A stretch of 64,000 nucleotides of DNA, taken from Tetrahymena elliotti 4EA (taxonomy: Eukaryota > Ciliophora > Oligohymenophorea > Hymenostomatida > Tetrahymenidae). The stretch is taken from the NCBI GenBank assembly GCA_000231825.2, contig JH720300.1:230253-294252 (forward strand). Reading direction: 5' to 3'. Under the pieces are notes generated by a model. That model searched no databases. It was not told the DNA's origin and worked only from the letters and a program-made list of their open reading frames with translations. The number at the start of each line of letters is the position of its first letter. Positions within the stretch are counted from its first letter, which is position 1. Shown here one piece after another: positions 12,165 to 26,179 of this stretch. The translations under genes and the position numbers were made by a program.

Positions 12165-15100
12165 ATGGGTTGTTGCTAATCAGATGAAAGGGATATCAAT
12201 ATACTAACAGGTAAAGCTATTTAATTATTATTGTTTTAATTAATAATTTCTTCAATCTCATATTTACATGGCAATTTATTTAGGGAACGTTTTTTCAGAA
12301 AGGAATTAAAAATATTTAGCTCTTTAGATAAATAGCACATGTTAAATATGATAGAAAATAATCAGATTTTTAATACTTCATAAAAATATTGAATTTGAAT
12401 TGATCCAATTAGTCTTTTTATAAAAAAGATATCGATAATCAATAAAATTATAGCATGAGAAGTATGGCAAGTAGCAGCGATATGGGCAATTCTAGAACAA
12501 GTGAAATGAATAAAGAATCTACATGGAGCTCTCTAAGATATGATTAAATATTAGAAGTATGAAATACACTTTTATTTATGCTTCAAAAAATTATCAATTC
12601 AATTCAATACAAAACTAAACTAAATTCTCATTTATTAACAGAGAAGACAGAAACAAGGGACAAGCCATATAAAATATAATTTAGGTTATATAAATGTAAA
12701 TGTTTGTAATACTCCAAAAGCAGACTTTTTTAGTCAATACTAAATGGGCAAATTTCTAGGCCAAGGTATTATTCATTTATTGGATTGATTACTTATTGAG
12801 ACAAGTTAAAATAGAATTAAAACTCATCATTAAAAATAATCTACAATTAAATTTATCTAAAAATAATCTAGATATCCATTCATATATATAAAAAACATTC
12901 ATTCTTAAATAAATTCTTAAGCTTTGACTTTTAAAAAAGAATTGTCTCTATAATAACTATTTCACTCTTCCAGAGAAATTATCATAATTTCTTCATTTTC
13001 AATTTATTTAGGAGGGTTTGGAACAGTTTGTGTAGGAATTCAAAAAGCGACAAATGTCAAAAGAGCTATAAAGATGGTCAGTAAACACACTCTCTCAGAA
13101 AAGGATAAAAGAATACTCTTACAAGAGCTATCTCTTCTTAAATCTATTGATCACCCAAATATTCTAAAAATCCTTGAACATTATGAAGACGACCAGCATC
13201 ATTTCTTTGTTACAGAGTATATATAATTCATTTCTAATTCTATAAATTCATTACAAAAATGGAATTAAACAATCAAGAAAATGGAAAAATAATATTTAAA
13301 ATTGAGTTTCAATTTTTTGAAAACTAAAAATGTGTTTCTTTGTTTGTTTGAAAATAAATTTTCAAACAATGAATGCTTGATTAATAAAGCACCGATTTTA
13401 ATAAAATTTAAGTGAAGATAGATAAATTTTTTGTATTTTTATTTATTGCTGGCTAAAAAATTACATAAAAAAAGCTAATTCTAATTATAGTCGAACTAAC
13501 TAACTAACTAACTAATTCATCAATTTATTTTTTTTATGTTTTAGGCTTTTATCAGGAGGAGAATTATTCACCAAAATTATGGAGCTAAATGGTTTCAATG
13601 AAACTTAGGCATCAAATTACATGCGTCAAATACTATCTGCTGTTTCTTATTGCCATTAGCAGAATATTGTACATAGAGATCTGAAACCAGAAAACATCCT
13701 CTTTACTAGTAAGAAATCTGATTAGATCAAGGTAAAAAACAGAAATAATTTAATTAATTTTCCAATCAATTATGTGATTATTTAATTTCTTATTTCTGAT
13801 TGTATTACAAACACTTTTTATTGTTTCATTAATAGATTCCATTACTTATCAAACAATTTTTTTAAATTTAGTATCGATACTGTTTTTAATTAAAAATAAA
13901 AACTGTCCATCTACTTTCTGAGAAATTTTATGAAGAAAATATTGAAAAATAAATTTATAAAAGTTTACTTAATTAATAGTAACTTAATTATTAGTATCTC
14001 TCTCTCTACTCCTTCTCTTATTAATACTTGTTTTCTAATTAAATTATTTAATATAAAGGTTATCGATTTTGGATGCTCAACCAAGTTTGACAGAACAAAG
14101 AAAATTTAAGACATTGCTGGAACAGTTTTGTATCTAGCCCCAGAAGTTATTAAAAAGAATTTATATGATGAAAAGTGTGATATTTGGAGTCTTGGTGTTG
14201 TCCTTTATATTATGCTTTGCGGATATCCACCTTTTGATGGTAAAAACGATGAAGAAGTATTTGACGCAATTCAAAATAAACAAGTCGAATTTGAAGGTGA
14301 ATTTATTTTATTTATTAATTAATTAAGCAAATAATTAATTAATTGTTCTTTATTAAAAGGCAAAGAATGGGAGAAAATTAGCTATTAAGCTAAAGATTTA
14401 ATTGAAAAAATGCTTTAAAAGGATCCAAATATTCGTATTAGCGCTTAGTAGGCCTATTAACATCCTTGGATTCAAAAAAGCATTAAAGGGTCTAACATCT
14501 AAGGCACAATTATGAAAAATCTTGCTTAATTTTCAGCAAGAAACAAAGTGAAAACAGCTCTTCTTAATATGATTTCTCTTCACATTCTCAAAAATAAAGA
14601 AAAGGAACAAATTTTCTAAAATTTCATTGAACTAGATAAGGATGGAGATGGTCAACTTTCTAAAGAAGAACTTATCGAAGGTAAATCAATACATATTTTT
14701 ATCTTTAAATATTCATTTTTATTCAACAATTAGGATATGAAAGGTTGATCGGAGATAGATAATAAGCTGAGAAAATAGTTGGATATGTCTTCAAAGAGAT
14801 TGACTATGATGGATCTGGTAAAGTAAGTTTCTAGGAATTTTTAGTGGCAACTGCAAGCAAAGGATAAATAATCACAAAAGAAAACTTGAATAAAGCTTTT
14901 GATTTGATTGATGAAGTAAAAATCTATTTATTTTCTATAGCTCGAAACTTAATTATAAATTTGTGAATAAATAAATTAGGATAGAAACGGATTTATTACA
15001 AAGGATGAGCTATAAAGAATGATTGGAGGAACTTCTCTAAATGATGAAGTTTGGGAGTAAATGATGAAAGAATGTGATGTCAATGGCGACGGAAAGGTAA

Positions 15101-15831
15101 TTTAAATATTTTCATTACTTCGCTGATTAAAGGAATGTTTTAATAATTTAAATTAGATTGATAAACAAGAATTTGTTAATTTGATGCTAAAGTGGGTTGA
15201 TCATGATTTATTCAAAGCTAAAGATGAGGTAATCTAAGCTGAGGATTGGAAAGGTCATAGAAAAGCTTCTTTAACATCAACAGTTTAAAACTAAAATTTT
15301 TCATATCCTTCTCTTTAAGATATTAGGTTATAGTAGCCTTAAAGAGAATAAAAAAATAGTAGAAACATTACCCCAGTATCTTATAATAAACTTTAAAATA
15401 AGAATTTTAAATCTCAAACTGCAAGAGGGCCAAATTACTCTTTAATAAATAATTATAATAACAGTTAGGGTAGCTTCTACAGCACTCATAAATAAATGGT
15501 TAAAAATCAAATTGAGCATAGCAGCAGCCCATTAAAGAACAATAATTATAAATCAGTTTCAGAATGTAAAACATTAAAGAATAATACCTAAAAAAGTTTG
15601 AAAAACTTCAATGCAGAGGCTGAAAGCTACTATAGTAACTACTAAAACAATATTGATCAATCATTGGAAGGTTCCTTGGGAAAAATGCCTAGCAACTCTG
15701 CCAGAGTATTAGATAAATCTAATAACTCTTTTAATAATTTTCATGCTTAAAATACTTACAGTAGCAATGTTAAGACTTTCTAACCATTAAATACAGTATC
15801 AAGCAGTATTTATAACTCTAAAATGAATTGA
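12165..15831 (+). CDS. Calcium-dependent protein kinase (CDPK), 759 aa, 11 exons
   Basis: The exons are 12165-12210, 12284-12340, 12429-12556, 12642-12765, 13012-13216, 13545-13731, 14059-14296, 14360-14680, 14734-14915, 14980-15096 and 15157-15831. All phases agree and give 760 codons including TGA. The protein starts MGCC, a likely myristoylated Gly2 with palmitoylated Cys3/Cys4, so membrane anchoring is expected. The kinase domain has the glycine loop GQGGFGTV (about 117-124), Lys139 in [12 protein letters not shown] with Asp232, DFG Asp252 and the APE motif. Four EF-hands follow at residues 421-432, 459-470, 495-506 and 529-540, all with complete calcium ligands, so it should be a calcium-activated Ser/Thr kinase without calmodulin. 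The C-terminal 200 residues are an Asn/Ser/Gln-rich tail, longer than usual for CDPKs. Exons 2-3 are the least certain because the donor at 12341 is GTTAAA rather than GTA. Confidence 0.93.
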
Positions 15832-16955
15832 TTAATAGCCTATCAACCTACCTATTAATAAACCATACTAAAATCTTTGAGATATACATTATCGAAATTC
15901 TTTTTTCCTTACTCTGAAAATAAAAATTGACTAAAAGTCAATGAGAAAATAAATAAATAATTTAATAAATAAACAATAATAAATATAAATAAACTAATTA
16001 ATACAGTGGAATAACCTAGCAAGTTTACATCATTAGATTAATTACATTATATCAAATTATTACACTAATCAATTAATTTAAGCTAATGTTAAATTTTGGT
16101 TATAAATTATATCCTAAAATCTGCCTATCTATACTCTCTTATATATTATCATTCTTCAAATTTATTCTCCTTCAAAATAATTATAATTTAACAACTCATC
16201 TTAAAATTCAATGATATTTATTTGCAATTAAAAAAATAGTTTTATTTAAAATATTAAAAACTTAAAATTTTTAATTTTTTGCATCAATTAACCAAAGAAA
16301 AAAATATAAATTTATTCTTTCTTAAATTTTTAAATATGCTTTACCTCAAAAATGTATAATAATCAAATTAAAATAAGTCAAAAAATAAAACGATTAATTA
16401 AAATACAGTTTTAATCATAAAAATCTTTTAATATGAACAATAATTTAAAGTTTTTAACATTTTTTATTAGCTTCCAAGCAAGCAAATAAAGACAGTTTTT
16501 TTAAAGAAATTTCACTTAAATTTAGATTTACATTTACCTTTAATTACTCTATGAATTTATTATCTTTATATAAAAATAAGAGTTAAGTAAAATTTTGTTA
16601 GATGATTGATATGAAAAAATATTTAAAGAGATACTTAAGTTTTTATGAGTAAATGATAATTTTACTACATAATAATAGCTATTATAAATTTACAGAAATA
16701 TTAATCTAACCTCAAGTTAACACTTTTTACTAGGTTATGCAAATATGTTTTTTAAGTGATCACTTTAATTAAATTTATTACTAATACTCTAGCCATTTTC
16801 ATTTTTAAATTTTTGAATAATACAGTTATTATACTTTATGAGATAATTTTAAATAAAAAATTTGTTTAATATTTTTTATTTTAAGACAAGATAAAAAAAC
16901 ATAAAATATTTAACTAATTTAAGAGATAATTTTAAGTTGAATAGCCAACGTTTTT
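15832..16955. other. Convergent intergenic region
   Basis: About 1.1 kb between the 3' ends of the CDPK (+) and the SPRY-protein gene (minus). It is very AT-rich with no sustained frame, repeat unit or RNA gene visible. It presumably contains both polyadenylation regions. Confidence 0.55.
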
Positions 16956-18621
16956 TCAATTAGCAGCATTATTTGGTCTATAATTTTGAATAAATTCTAT
17001 CTCATCATTAACATAATAAAATAAGACACAAGCATGAAGAGGATCACTATCTATATGAGTTATATCAAGTTTGTAAGTCGAATCTGGTTTTTTTTCTTTG
17101 GAAAACTTAACAGTTTTACCAATAGGATCATAATCTACAATAACTACATCATTCTTTGCAAAACTAAATGCTTTAACTACATTGTTGAATGCACTTTGGC
17201 TGGTGGACCATGTTCCTGCATTTGAACTAATCATGTAAGCACCATGTCCTACATTCAATTTTTAAATTATAAAATTGCTTGATATTAAAGAATAAAAAAT
17301 TTACCTAAATTTGAAAATTAGAAGCCATAGTTTTTGCCAACTATTGTGTTCTTATGACAAATACCTACAGCCAACCAGTTGTTGGTGGAACCTTATTTGA
17401 TTTTAAATGCAAATCTACATTGTTTATTCTTTGGTAATGCAGGCTCCATAATTGCAAATCTGTAGCTTGGACTAGTGCCATTAGATTTAACAATATTCTT
17501 AGATACAAGAGTGATTTGTGCATGCTTATAAATATTAGAAAACCAGAACTTAATATTATTCTTATAAATTATGTTTGCTTAAAGAATAAGTTCAGATAAG
17601 CTCTTTTTCTATGTTTCCAATAAAGTTTCAATTTCCTTATTATTTTTTTCTAATGTTCTTTATATTTCTTCATATTGGTTTTTTATGTTATCCTTGATAG
17701 CTTTCTATTCTAATTCAGTCTCTCCTCCTTCTTCTTCGCTTTTTGTATAAAAAATCAATATTAAAATTAATTTATTATTAAAATCGATTGTTTTTATAAT
17801 AGCAAATATTAAAAGAAATATCTTTTTTTATTTATTTGTCTATTTATTTAATTTTTTACTCTTCTTGGGGAATGAAATTAACAAGTCTTGAAACTGAGCT
17901 TCTGAGCTTGTCAACATCTCCATTAAATTCGTAGACGTTATCAAAGAGGTTATTAATTTCAGCAGTTGCAGAAGTATGAGAAAGCACTTAGTCTTTCATT
18001 TTATCGAAAAAGGTAAGAATAGAAGTTTTAATTGAAAGAATTTTTTCAGTGAATGATTCATAAATCTAATTGAGTTCTTTTTCAGCTTATTTTTGTTGCT
18101 CGTTCAAATAAACCAAGATTTCATCACAATTAAATTCAGATTTTGCTTGCTTAGTTGAGTTTTCAAGAGCTTAATGAAGTACAACTTTTAGAGGCTTCCA
18201 TGATCCTTTTTTATTCTCATCTTGGCAAACAGCACATCCTAAAACGTCTTCTTTATTTGTCGTGTTTAAATAAACATAGTTAAGCAACTCGCCTTCATGG
18301 AAATTTCCTTTCTAGCAAACAGGATATTTTATTTTTTATATTTGTGGTGCTATCTACTTAACTTTCTGCTTGATAGGTGACTAACTTGGTTCTACTTTAC
18401 CTTCACTTGGAGAAGCATTTGCATTCTACTCCTTTTTAAAAACAATATTAAACCATAGAAAAACTAAATCAAATCAGCAAATCAGGATTCTAAAATTTTT
18501 ATGTTTTGCTTAATCTGCTTTAAGAAGATGAAATAAAATTTAATTAAGTTACTTGAGTTGCTTGCTCTTGTGTTTCTTTTTCTACTTAATCAGCCTTAAG
18601 CTTGTTATTTTCTCCTTCCAT
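16956..18621 (-). CDS. Coiled-coil protein with C-terminal SPRY-like domain (455 aa)
   Basis: Four exons on the minus strand: 18621-18553, 18431-17860, 17738-17305 and 17248-16956. The phases agree and give 456 codons including TGA. The N-terminal part is Gln/Glu/Lys-rich. Around residues 65-110 two Cys pairs or singles (PVCQKGNFHEGEL and GCAVCQDENKKGSW) look like a reduced B-box-type zinc site, but not all ligands of a canonical B-box are visible. A long coiled coil follows (EQQKQAEKELNQIYESF through EGGETELEQKAIKDN). The C-terminal domain is SPRY-like: NNWLAVGICHKN, GHGAYMISSNAGTWS, FAKNDVVIVDYDP and HACVLFYYVNDEIEFI. This TRIM-like order is common in ciliates, usually without a RING finger, and none is seen here. 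The role is probably protein-protein interaction; E3 ligase activity is not supported. Confidence 0.85.
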
Positions 18622-20642
18622 AACTTGAATATTTAAATAATTATGTTAAAGCTTAGAATTGACAAAATGAAGTTAGAGAGAAAGTTTCTAAATAAATAAA
18701 TAATCAGCTAAGTGAATAAATAATTTGATAAAAAACTCTAATTTAATAACTAAATTGTATCTACTTTTTATAATACTATTCTAAAATTTATATGATCGTA
18801 GTTCTTTTTGCTAACTTTTTTATCTGAAAACAAATATTTTTATTTTGTTAAAATATAAGCAACTAATTAATTAATTGATTGATGATATATATAATGTTAT
18901 GCGATTGCCAAATCAATTTATCTAACAATCAATCAATCATTCATTCATTCATTAATAAATTGATAATAAATAACTCATATAATCGATAAATCTTATTAAA
19001 CTCAATCAAAATGATAAAGAGATAATACCTTAATTGATTCATTCATCACAAATAAACAAATAATTGATAAATTAATGAGCTAGCTATCATTTAAATGAAT
19101 TTGTTCAAAAGGCGATCAATATCATTTAGCTTTTATTCATTTAGAAAGAAATCAAAAAAATATATTTGCAAAATTCTTTTGATTTCTATTGGCAAACTCT
19201 TTCTTTTTTTATTGATTTCCTAAGAATCTGATTTTGGATTGACAACCTTTCTGCCCTAATACCTACTTTAAGATATTATAGATCAGAGAGTGCAATATTC
19301 ATCAACAGGTAGGTAGACTTATAATAAAAAAGGTTTAGACTATAATTGATATGATTTTAAATAAAAAAATAATTTTGGATATGAGATTTAATTTTTATAC
19401 AAAATAAAACATTATTTAATAAATAATAATTTGTTATTAAATTATAATTTTTTTTTTATAAACTAAAAATTTTATTAAATTGATAATTTATTTAGATTAA
19501 AAAAAATAATAATAAATTCAATATTCATTTTCCTTTATTAATAATGTTTCTATCAAATTTAATTAATTCATTTTTTAATATTATATCAAAATTTCTAACT
19601 AAATCTTGTTCGATAGTTTAAAATCAATATTCACAAAATTAATCATAATAAATACAAATACTAAATTGATTCCCAATCACATTTACTAAACTAAACATTA
19701 CATTTTTTTGTATCTTTCTAATTAATCTTTTCAAATATAATTTGATAAAAATATTTGAATTTCTAGTTGAATAGTTAATCAACATGATTTGATTGATACA
19801 CTCTCACTTTTTCTCTCCAATTTTTTATTTATTTTCATATATCAATATAAGTTTTCCCTAGATTATAATAATTCATGATTTAATTTAGAAATATTTACAA
19901 AAGTAAACATGGTCAACCCAAAATCATAATGTTTTCAACAAAAATTTAGCTTTTATTAAGTGAAGCAAGTTTTTAATTTGTTTATTTTATTCTTTAAGCT
20001 ATTTTATTTAAAATTTATTTTTTCTAATATGATTTTAGTTAAGGTAATTTTAGAAAGCTAAAAATAAAGTGTGTTTTTTTCAGGTAATTTAGGATATGTG
20101 TAGTTTTTTTTGTTTTAAAAAGTTGCCAAAATAATTTAAAAAAGCTAAAAATGTGAGATATGTAAAGTCAATTTTAATTATTTTTGTAATTTTAAATGAA
20201 TAAATTCATAATACTATGAAAATAAAACAAAAGGAAAATTTTCAAATTCTAATCTGAATATATCATGAGATTTATAGAAAATTGATTCTAATCTTTAATC
20301 AGCTTCCGGTTATAAAACAAAAATAAGGACAATAATTTAAAAGAAAAAAACTAGAATATAAAATAAGATATAATTTTTCTTGTTTTTTGTTTTGTTTTTA
20401 ATTTCTAAAATAGATTTTGATTTGGTGATTACTAAATTTCAATTATTTTTTTTTACTTTTTTTGAAAGTTATTGCTTTGGGACAATCAAATAAAAATCGC
20501 ATATTAATTATAAAATTATCTGTAAGGGAAAGCATATTTATCTCTTTTTTCTTTTTTGTACATTTATTTAAATTCCCTTCTTTAATCAGTCAGACAGACA
20601 AAAATATTTAGTAAAAATGATTTTAAAAGTAAGTAAGGAAAT
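18622..20642. other. Large AT-rich intergenic region
   Basis: About 2 kb between the divergent SPRY-protein gene and the small frame at 20643. It contains simple CAAT/ATTC microsatellite-like runs near 18925-18955 and long homopolymers. No RNA gene, mobile element or sustained coding frame was recognised. Confidence 0.5.
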
Positions 20643-20810
20643 ATGGAAGATAAAATTTTAAAAGAATTCTATATTGCTTTTATCAGTTCATCACTTTTTA
20701 GGATTAAAAAAAATGAGCTATTTATTAATAATTTAGATTACATTGTAAAAAATTGGGAATCTGAAAATGATTTGTGGAAGAATATTGAAAATAGCTTTCA
20801 AGAAATATGA
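20643..20810 (+). CDS. Small hypothetical protein (55 aa)
   Basis: An ATG-to-TGA frame of 56 codons with a composition that looks coding rather than random: starts MEDKILKEFYIAFISSSLF, continues NELFINNLDYIVKNW and ends ENSFQEI. It has mixed acidic, aromatic and hydrophobic residues and no long Lys/Asn/Ile runs. No signal peptide or membrane span is clear. It sits 145 bases before the large beta-helix protein gene on the same strand and could also be an upstream frame in that gene's leader. I do not recognise a family. Confidence 0.35.
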   Translation: MEDKILKEFYIAFISSSLFRIKKNELFINNLDYIVKNWESENDLWKNIENSFQEI

Positions 20811-20955
20811 AGACAAAAATTTAGAGTAAATGTCTTCCTAGTGTGATCTTATTTTCATATTAAATTTCGATAAGTAAAAAAATTAATTAATTTACAAAAT
20901 TTAAAGAAAAGCAAACACATTAAAAAAAATTACTTTGTAAGCAAAGTAAAACCAA

Positions 20956-23900
20956 ATGAAATACAGTTTGATTAATTTCAATATTTCTAAATCATTACTA
21001 TTGGTTTTGAGTTTATTTTTAGTATAAACTCTTGCGAAACTAGTTTAAGATGATCCTAATTTAGATGATTTTAGCAGAGTGCTCTTTAACAGTGCAGATT
21101 TTGATATAACACCAGATAATTACAAGATATAAGATTATTAAATTATATTTGATATTCAATCTCTTAATGAGTAGGCTCAACAAAATATCTTGAAATTTGG
21201 TTTAATATCTTTTGGATAAAATGAGCCAATTTTTAAAAATTATAGTAATTATATGAGTATAATTTTTCAAAATGGGCCAAAGGCGAGTTTGGTTTTTGAA
21301 GGGTTTAAAGCTTTCGGTAATAAAGATTATAATGTATCATTTAATAAGTTTAAAGGATCTAACACTTTCATCTTCTCTTTTATAAATATCTTAAGCGTTT
21401 CAATTTAGTAAAGCTCTTTTAGTTATTCTTATTGGAATAAAGCCTAATATGTTAATTTTGATACAGTTAGAAATATTTAAATTTAAACACTCTTGGTCAC
21501 CCAATGTATATGTAGTGCACAAAACTTAATAAAAATTATAAACTCTTACAACACAACAGTTAACTCTTTTGAAATAACCAATAATAGGAATCACTACCCT
21601 CTAGATCTAAAAAATTGTGACATTTTCAAGCTGCAAAAGATAACTTTTTCTAATAATTACATAAACTAGCTTGGTGATGTTTAAGATTAGTTTGTAATTG
21701 GTTTTAATGAGGTAAAGTAAGTATCACTTTATGAAATGACTATTTCAAATAACACTATAAAAGCATAGAATTTTATTTATATCTTTAAAAGTGATGTTGT
21801 TAAAATTAGTAAATCTTATATCAGGTTAAATAATTCTCCAAATTCCATGCCTATTGTACAAATACTCAGGTCAGCAAGTGTTGGCTTAGTAAGGTAAATT
21901 CAATTTAATTTAAACCAATTAAAAAGAAGCTATTATCAATTTGAGATAATAATTCAACAAAACAATTTTTTTTACCAATTTTGTAGGGAGAAAATAAAGT
22001 TTCTATCTCTCTTAAATTAAAATTCTAATCAGTCTATTAAATTTTAATATAAAAAGATCTATTTCTACCTGATCAAATAATTTAACTTTTTAATCTTAAA
22101 ATAGTGTTTTTGTAGAAAATAATTAACATAATGGTCGCTTAGGTGGAATTATGAGAATAGATTCTATGGAAATAGATGATTCATAAATATCTATTACAGA
22201 TAGTTCATTCAAAAAAAACTAAGCAATCACTTCTGGTGGTGCACTTTACATGAGTGCTTAAACTATATATATTTATCACTGTAAATTTCTTGAAAATCTA
22301 AGTTAAGAAGACGGAGGAGCTATTTATATCGATGATGTTAGCAATTTTATTATTAATTATGTGCTATTTTAATCAAACTCAGCACTTCAAAATGGTGGAG
22401 CTATTTCGCTTTTCTCAAGTCTAAATGGAAATAGTCTAAATATAAATAACAGCACTTTTAAGAATAATTAAGCCAATTATGGAAATGGTGGAGCTCTTTA
22501 TACAAATAGGTTTAGCTTTTTTTAGTTTTAATAGAGCCTTTTTGACTAGAACAAAGCCTTTTAAGGTGATGGAGGAGCTATTTATGGAAAGTAATTATCA
22601 TCTACCAATTTATTATTAATTAATTAATTGTAATAATATTTTTATTTTTTTAATAAAGGAATTTAGATAGTATTATACTTAATAATCTAAATTTCACAGA
22701 AAATTAAGGAGTTAAGGGAGGTGCTATTAGAGTAGATAAAACAAACATATTAACATCATTAAATGCAAAATTTCTTTCAAATTTTGCTAATAGTACAGGA
22801 GGTGCATGTTACCTAGTCTCAATAAAATATTCTACAGTTTTAACTAGTAGTTTGTTCATAGAAAATCAAGCTATTTATGGAGGTGCTCTAACTTTCATAG
22901 ATTCTTAATCAATACAACTGTCAATATCAAAATTTGAAAAGAACTAGGCTTTATAAGATGGAGGTGCAATTTTCTTAAGTGATTAAAACACTATTCTTCA
23001 ACTTAAAAATACATAATTGAGTTAAAATAGAGCATTAGGTATAGGAGGTGCTGTCTATGCTTAAGTAATTCGTTATGAAATAGATGGAGAATCAAGTATT
23101 TTTAATAATTTTGCTCTTATTGGTGGTGGTGTAGGCTGTTCATCTTACTAAACTTACTAAAATACTTATAATTTATAATTGGAAGAAATTGTCAAAAATA
23201 ATACTGCCTAAATATATGGCAGTAATATAGGATTTCTACCAAAGCAAATCATCTTAGAAGATGTTAATTATTTTGATGAAGGATCTCTATCCTTAAAACC
23301 AATGAAATTCACCTAATAATTAAAGTTACAACAATAAGAAATTCAAAGTTTTATTATTGATAACGTAAAGAGCCCTTCTAATTTAGTTTTCTTTTGGAAG
23401 TTGATAGATTAAAATAATTAAGTTATAACTCCAATTGGCCCATATGAAAACGATCTAACATAAATAGTTACTATAAATAATAATCCTTAAATATAAGAAC
23501 ATTAAACTGAGTATAATTTAATTTAGAAATAGTCTGTCCTCTAAAACTACACTGTTAGTTCAGAAACTTATTTTTCAACTATATTTTTTGTTATTGGAGA
23601 GCCTGGCAAAGATCAGCCAGAATAAATCAGCTTCCTTTCATCTAATTCAGGAAATGCTAAAGTATTTAACTTGCAATTTAATTATAGAGATTGCTAGGTA
23701 GGTGAGGTATATATTGAAAATAATTTCAAAGTATGTTTTGAATGTTCTCAAGGCACATTTTCTTTCGATAATCCTTACAACAGTAGCTGTACCAATAAAC
23801 CAGATGGAGTTTAATTGAGCTTTGGATCTACTTGGGTAATGGAACCAGGTTATTGGCGTTCTGATTCATTTTCTACAACCATATTAGAATGCTAGTACGA

Positions 23901-26179
23901 GGGTTCTTGCATAGGTGGTTAAGGTATTATTTAGATAGTTCTTACATTATATTCAAGTTACTTATTCTTTTTAAAAATAAAAATATAAATGATTAAACCA
24001 AATTTTAAATTTTTTAACCCATTTTAAAAAATATATTTTTTATAATCATTTATTATAAAATTTATCTTTTTCAATTTTTGCAAAAAATTAAAATTCCTTT
24101 CTACAAGATTGATTTCAATAAACAAAACAAACAAACATAATTTTTCAAATATTAATTCCCTGCATAAAAATTCTTTGATTGATCAAAATTTCAATAAACA
24201 TTCTGTATAGAATAAAAATATAATAAAAATAAATTTTTAAAGAATGATTACTTTACTAATCATATTTAATATCTGTAACAAATTAATCTTAACTAAAAAA
24301 TTTACAAAAATATTTATTTTTAACAGGATTTGGTAATGATTTGTGTTATAATGGGTTTTCAGGTGTTCTTTGTAGATAATGTGCTTTTAATAATGATCAA
24401 AAGTATACTTAAAATTTATTTGATTTGGGATGTCTTAGCTGTGAAGAAAAAGAAAGCTGGGGCATATTATAGATAATTTTGCTAGCATTTTACTTAATTG
24501 CTATAACTTTATTAGTTATTAGTTAATTGATTTAAACATTTTTACTTGAGAAAATGTCAGTTACTTTAACTAGGATGAAAGTATTTTTAAATGATAAAAG
24601 ATAAAGTTAAAGAAGATTAAGTATAGTTTATATAAAGATGCTATTCCATTTTTGCTCAATATCAATTTGCTTAAATTAAATGCAGGTCTAGAAATCTAAT
24701 ATTAGTGCTAACTTGTATGTATTTCCCAAATATATCAGTGATACTGTTACTATTATTATTTAGCTTTGTACTTGCTTTTTTTCTCCTAGTTCTGGGCTTA
24801 ATGATTAATCTGTAGTATTTACTTAACTTCTACTTGTTGAGCTTTTTCCTATTATTTTCTATTTGGTTGGTTTTCTCTTGATTTACGCTCTCTATAAAAC
24901 AAAGACATTTGATATGTAGTAAAAGCAATACTATTCTATGAATTTATTTTGGTTTTGCTTTATTAGTTTATTCTCTGTTTCCATATTTAGATACTTAGTG
25001 TCAATTACTGCATGCACTACTATTGGAGATCAAAGCAGAATGTTTGCCGATATCAATATCGATTGTGATGATAACACTACAAGAACTGTTTTTATTTATA
25101 CATTCATTTTACCTTTATTTGGATTTTTTGGTGGTTACCTTCCCATAACTCTACTTTAAATTTTGGTTAAATAACCTCCTACATAAAAGTACTTCAGATA
25201 GAGTGTTGAGCTCTAAGTAACATAAAAATAGCTAATCAATACATAAACTATATCCAATGGAGAAAGAGTAAGCAACTAAATGGATTAAAGCAAAAATAGT
25301 GAAAATTATATCTACAGGATAAATGCAAGTGAGTGTTTAAGCAAATCAAGTAATTCTGATAACAATTCTTCATAGTAACAATAGAATGGAAAATAAGACA
25401 ACATAATTTAAATGGAATACGATGTTGAAGAGTAAGTTATCAATTTTGTTAAAGATAATTAAGGTAATAAAGACTTAAAAAAACCATTATTTGGTAAACA
25501 AATACCTGGAAAATTAACATAATAGTCACTACATTAAATAAATTACTCATACTTAACAATAGGCTATAAAGAGGAATATTAATATTGGGAGTTAATTAGG
25601 TTTTTATTTAAACAATCTTTGATAATGCTGGTCTTTTTTTCTAATGAAATTCCTCTTTTTGCAGGAAGTCTTTCCATAGGTCTCTATGTCTTATATTTAT
25701 ATTTTTTGAATAAGAAATAACCATTTTTGACTAGATAGCTTAATAACATAGAAAAAGAAAGCCACTTAGTTCAAGCAGTTTGTCTATTCTCATTTGTGAT
25801 TATATAATTAATAGATGGAGATTACAGATATGATTATATGACTTAACTCTTCATCTTCTTTGCATACTTTATTTTCTATTGGTTTATTTTTAAGATAGCT
25901 TTCTTCTTAAGTATCTCATTTTTAGAAAATCTTTCATAGGCTGACACTATTAAGAGTGTTTTTAATCTTATTTTACCAAACACCTACAAGATTAACAATC
26001 ACAAGAACTAAAAGAAGTGGATGCTCATTTAAAAAAATATAAAACTAATTCTATCAAGAGGATTAGATGACAAGCTATTTGACAGGTAGTTCTTAATTCA
26101 TTAAAACAAAAATTTGCTTAGAGGAATGAAAAGCAATAGAGACAGTAATGAAGAAGTTATTGAATTGGATAAAAATTGA
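20956..26179 (+). CDS. Large secreted beta-helix repeat protein with C-terminal multi-pass membrane domain (1513 aa)
   Basis: Four exons (20956-21893, 22105-22590, 22659-23923, 24327-26179) keep phase and give 1514 codons including TGA. A signal peptide is evident (KSLLLVLSLFLVQTLA). The ectodomain carries many degenerate repeats with F-x-x-N plus GGA(I/L) signatures (SGGALYM, DGGAIYI, NGGAISLF, NGGALYT, DGGAIYGK, GGGVGCS). This is the pattern of parallel beta-helix (Pmp/pectin-lyase-fold) proteins. A Cys-rich, EGF-like segment follows (CFECSQGTFSF, CQYEGSCIGG, CYNGFSGVLCRQC, LGCLSCEE). The C-terminal third has at least seven hydrophobic spans (for example IILLAFYLIAITLLVIS and LFFWFCFISLFSVSIF-type runs) and a polar Asn/Ser-rich loop. 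This architecture recurs in Tetrahymena surface or membrane proteins. A role in adhesion or surface sensing is an inference. The 3' end of intron 1 is the least certain boundary. Confidence 0.88.
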
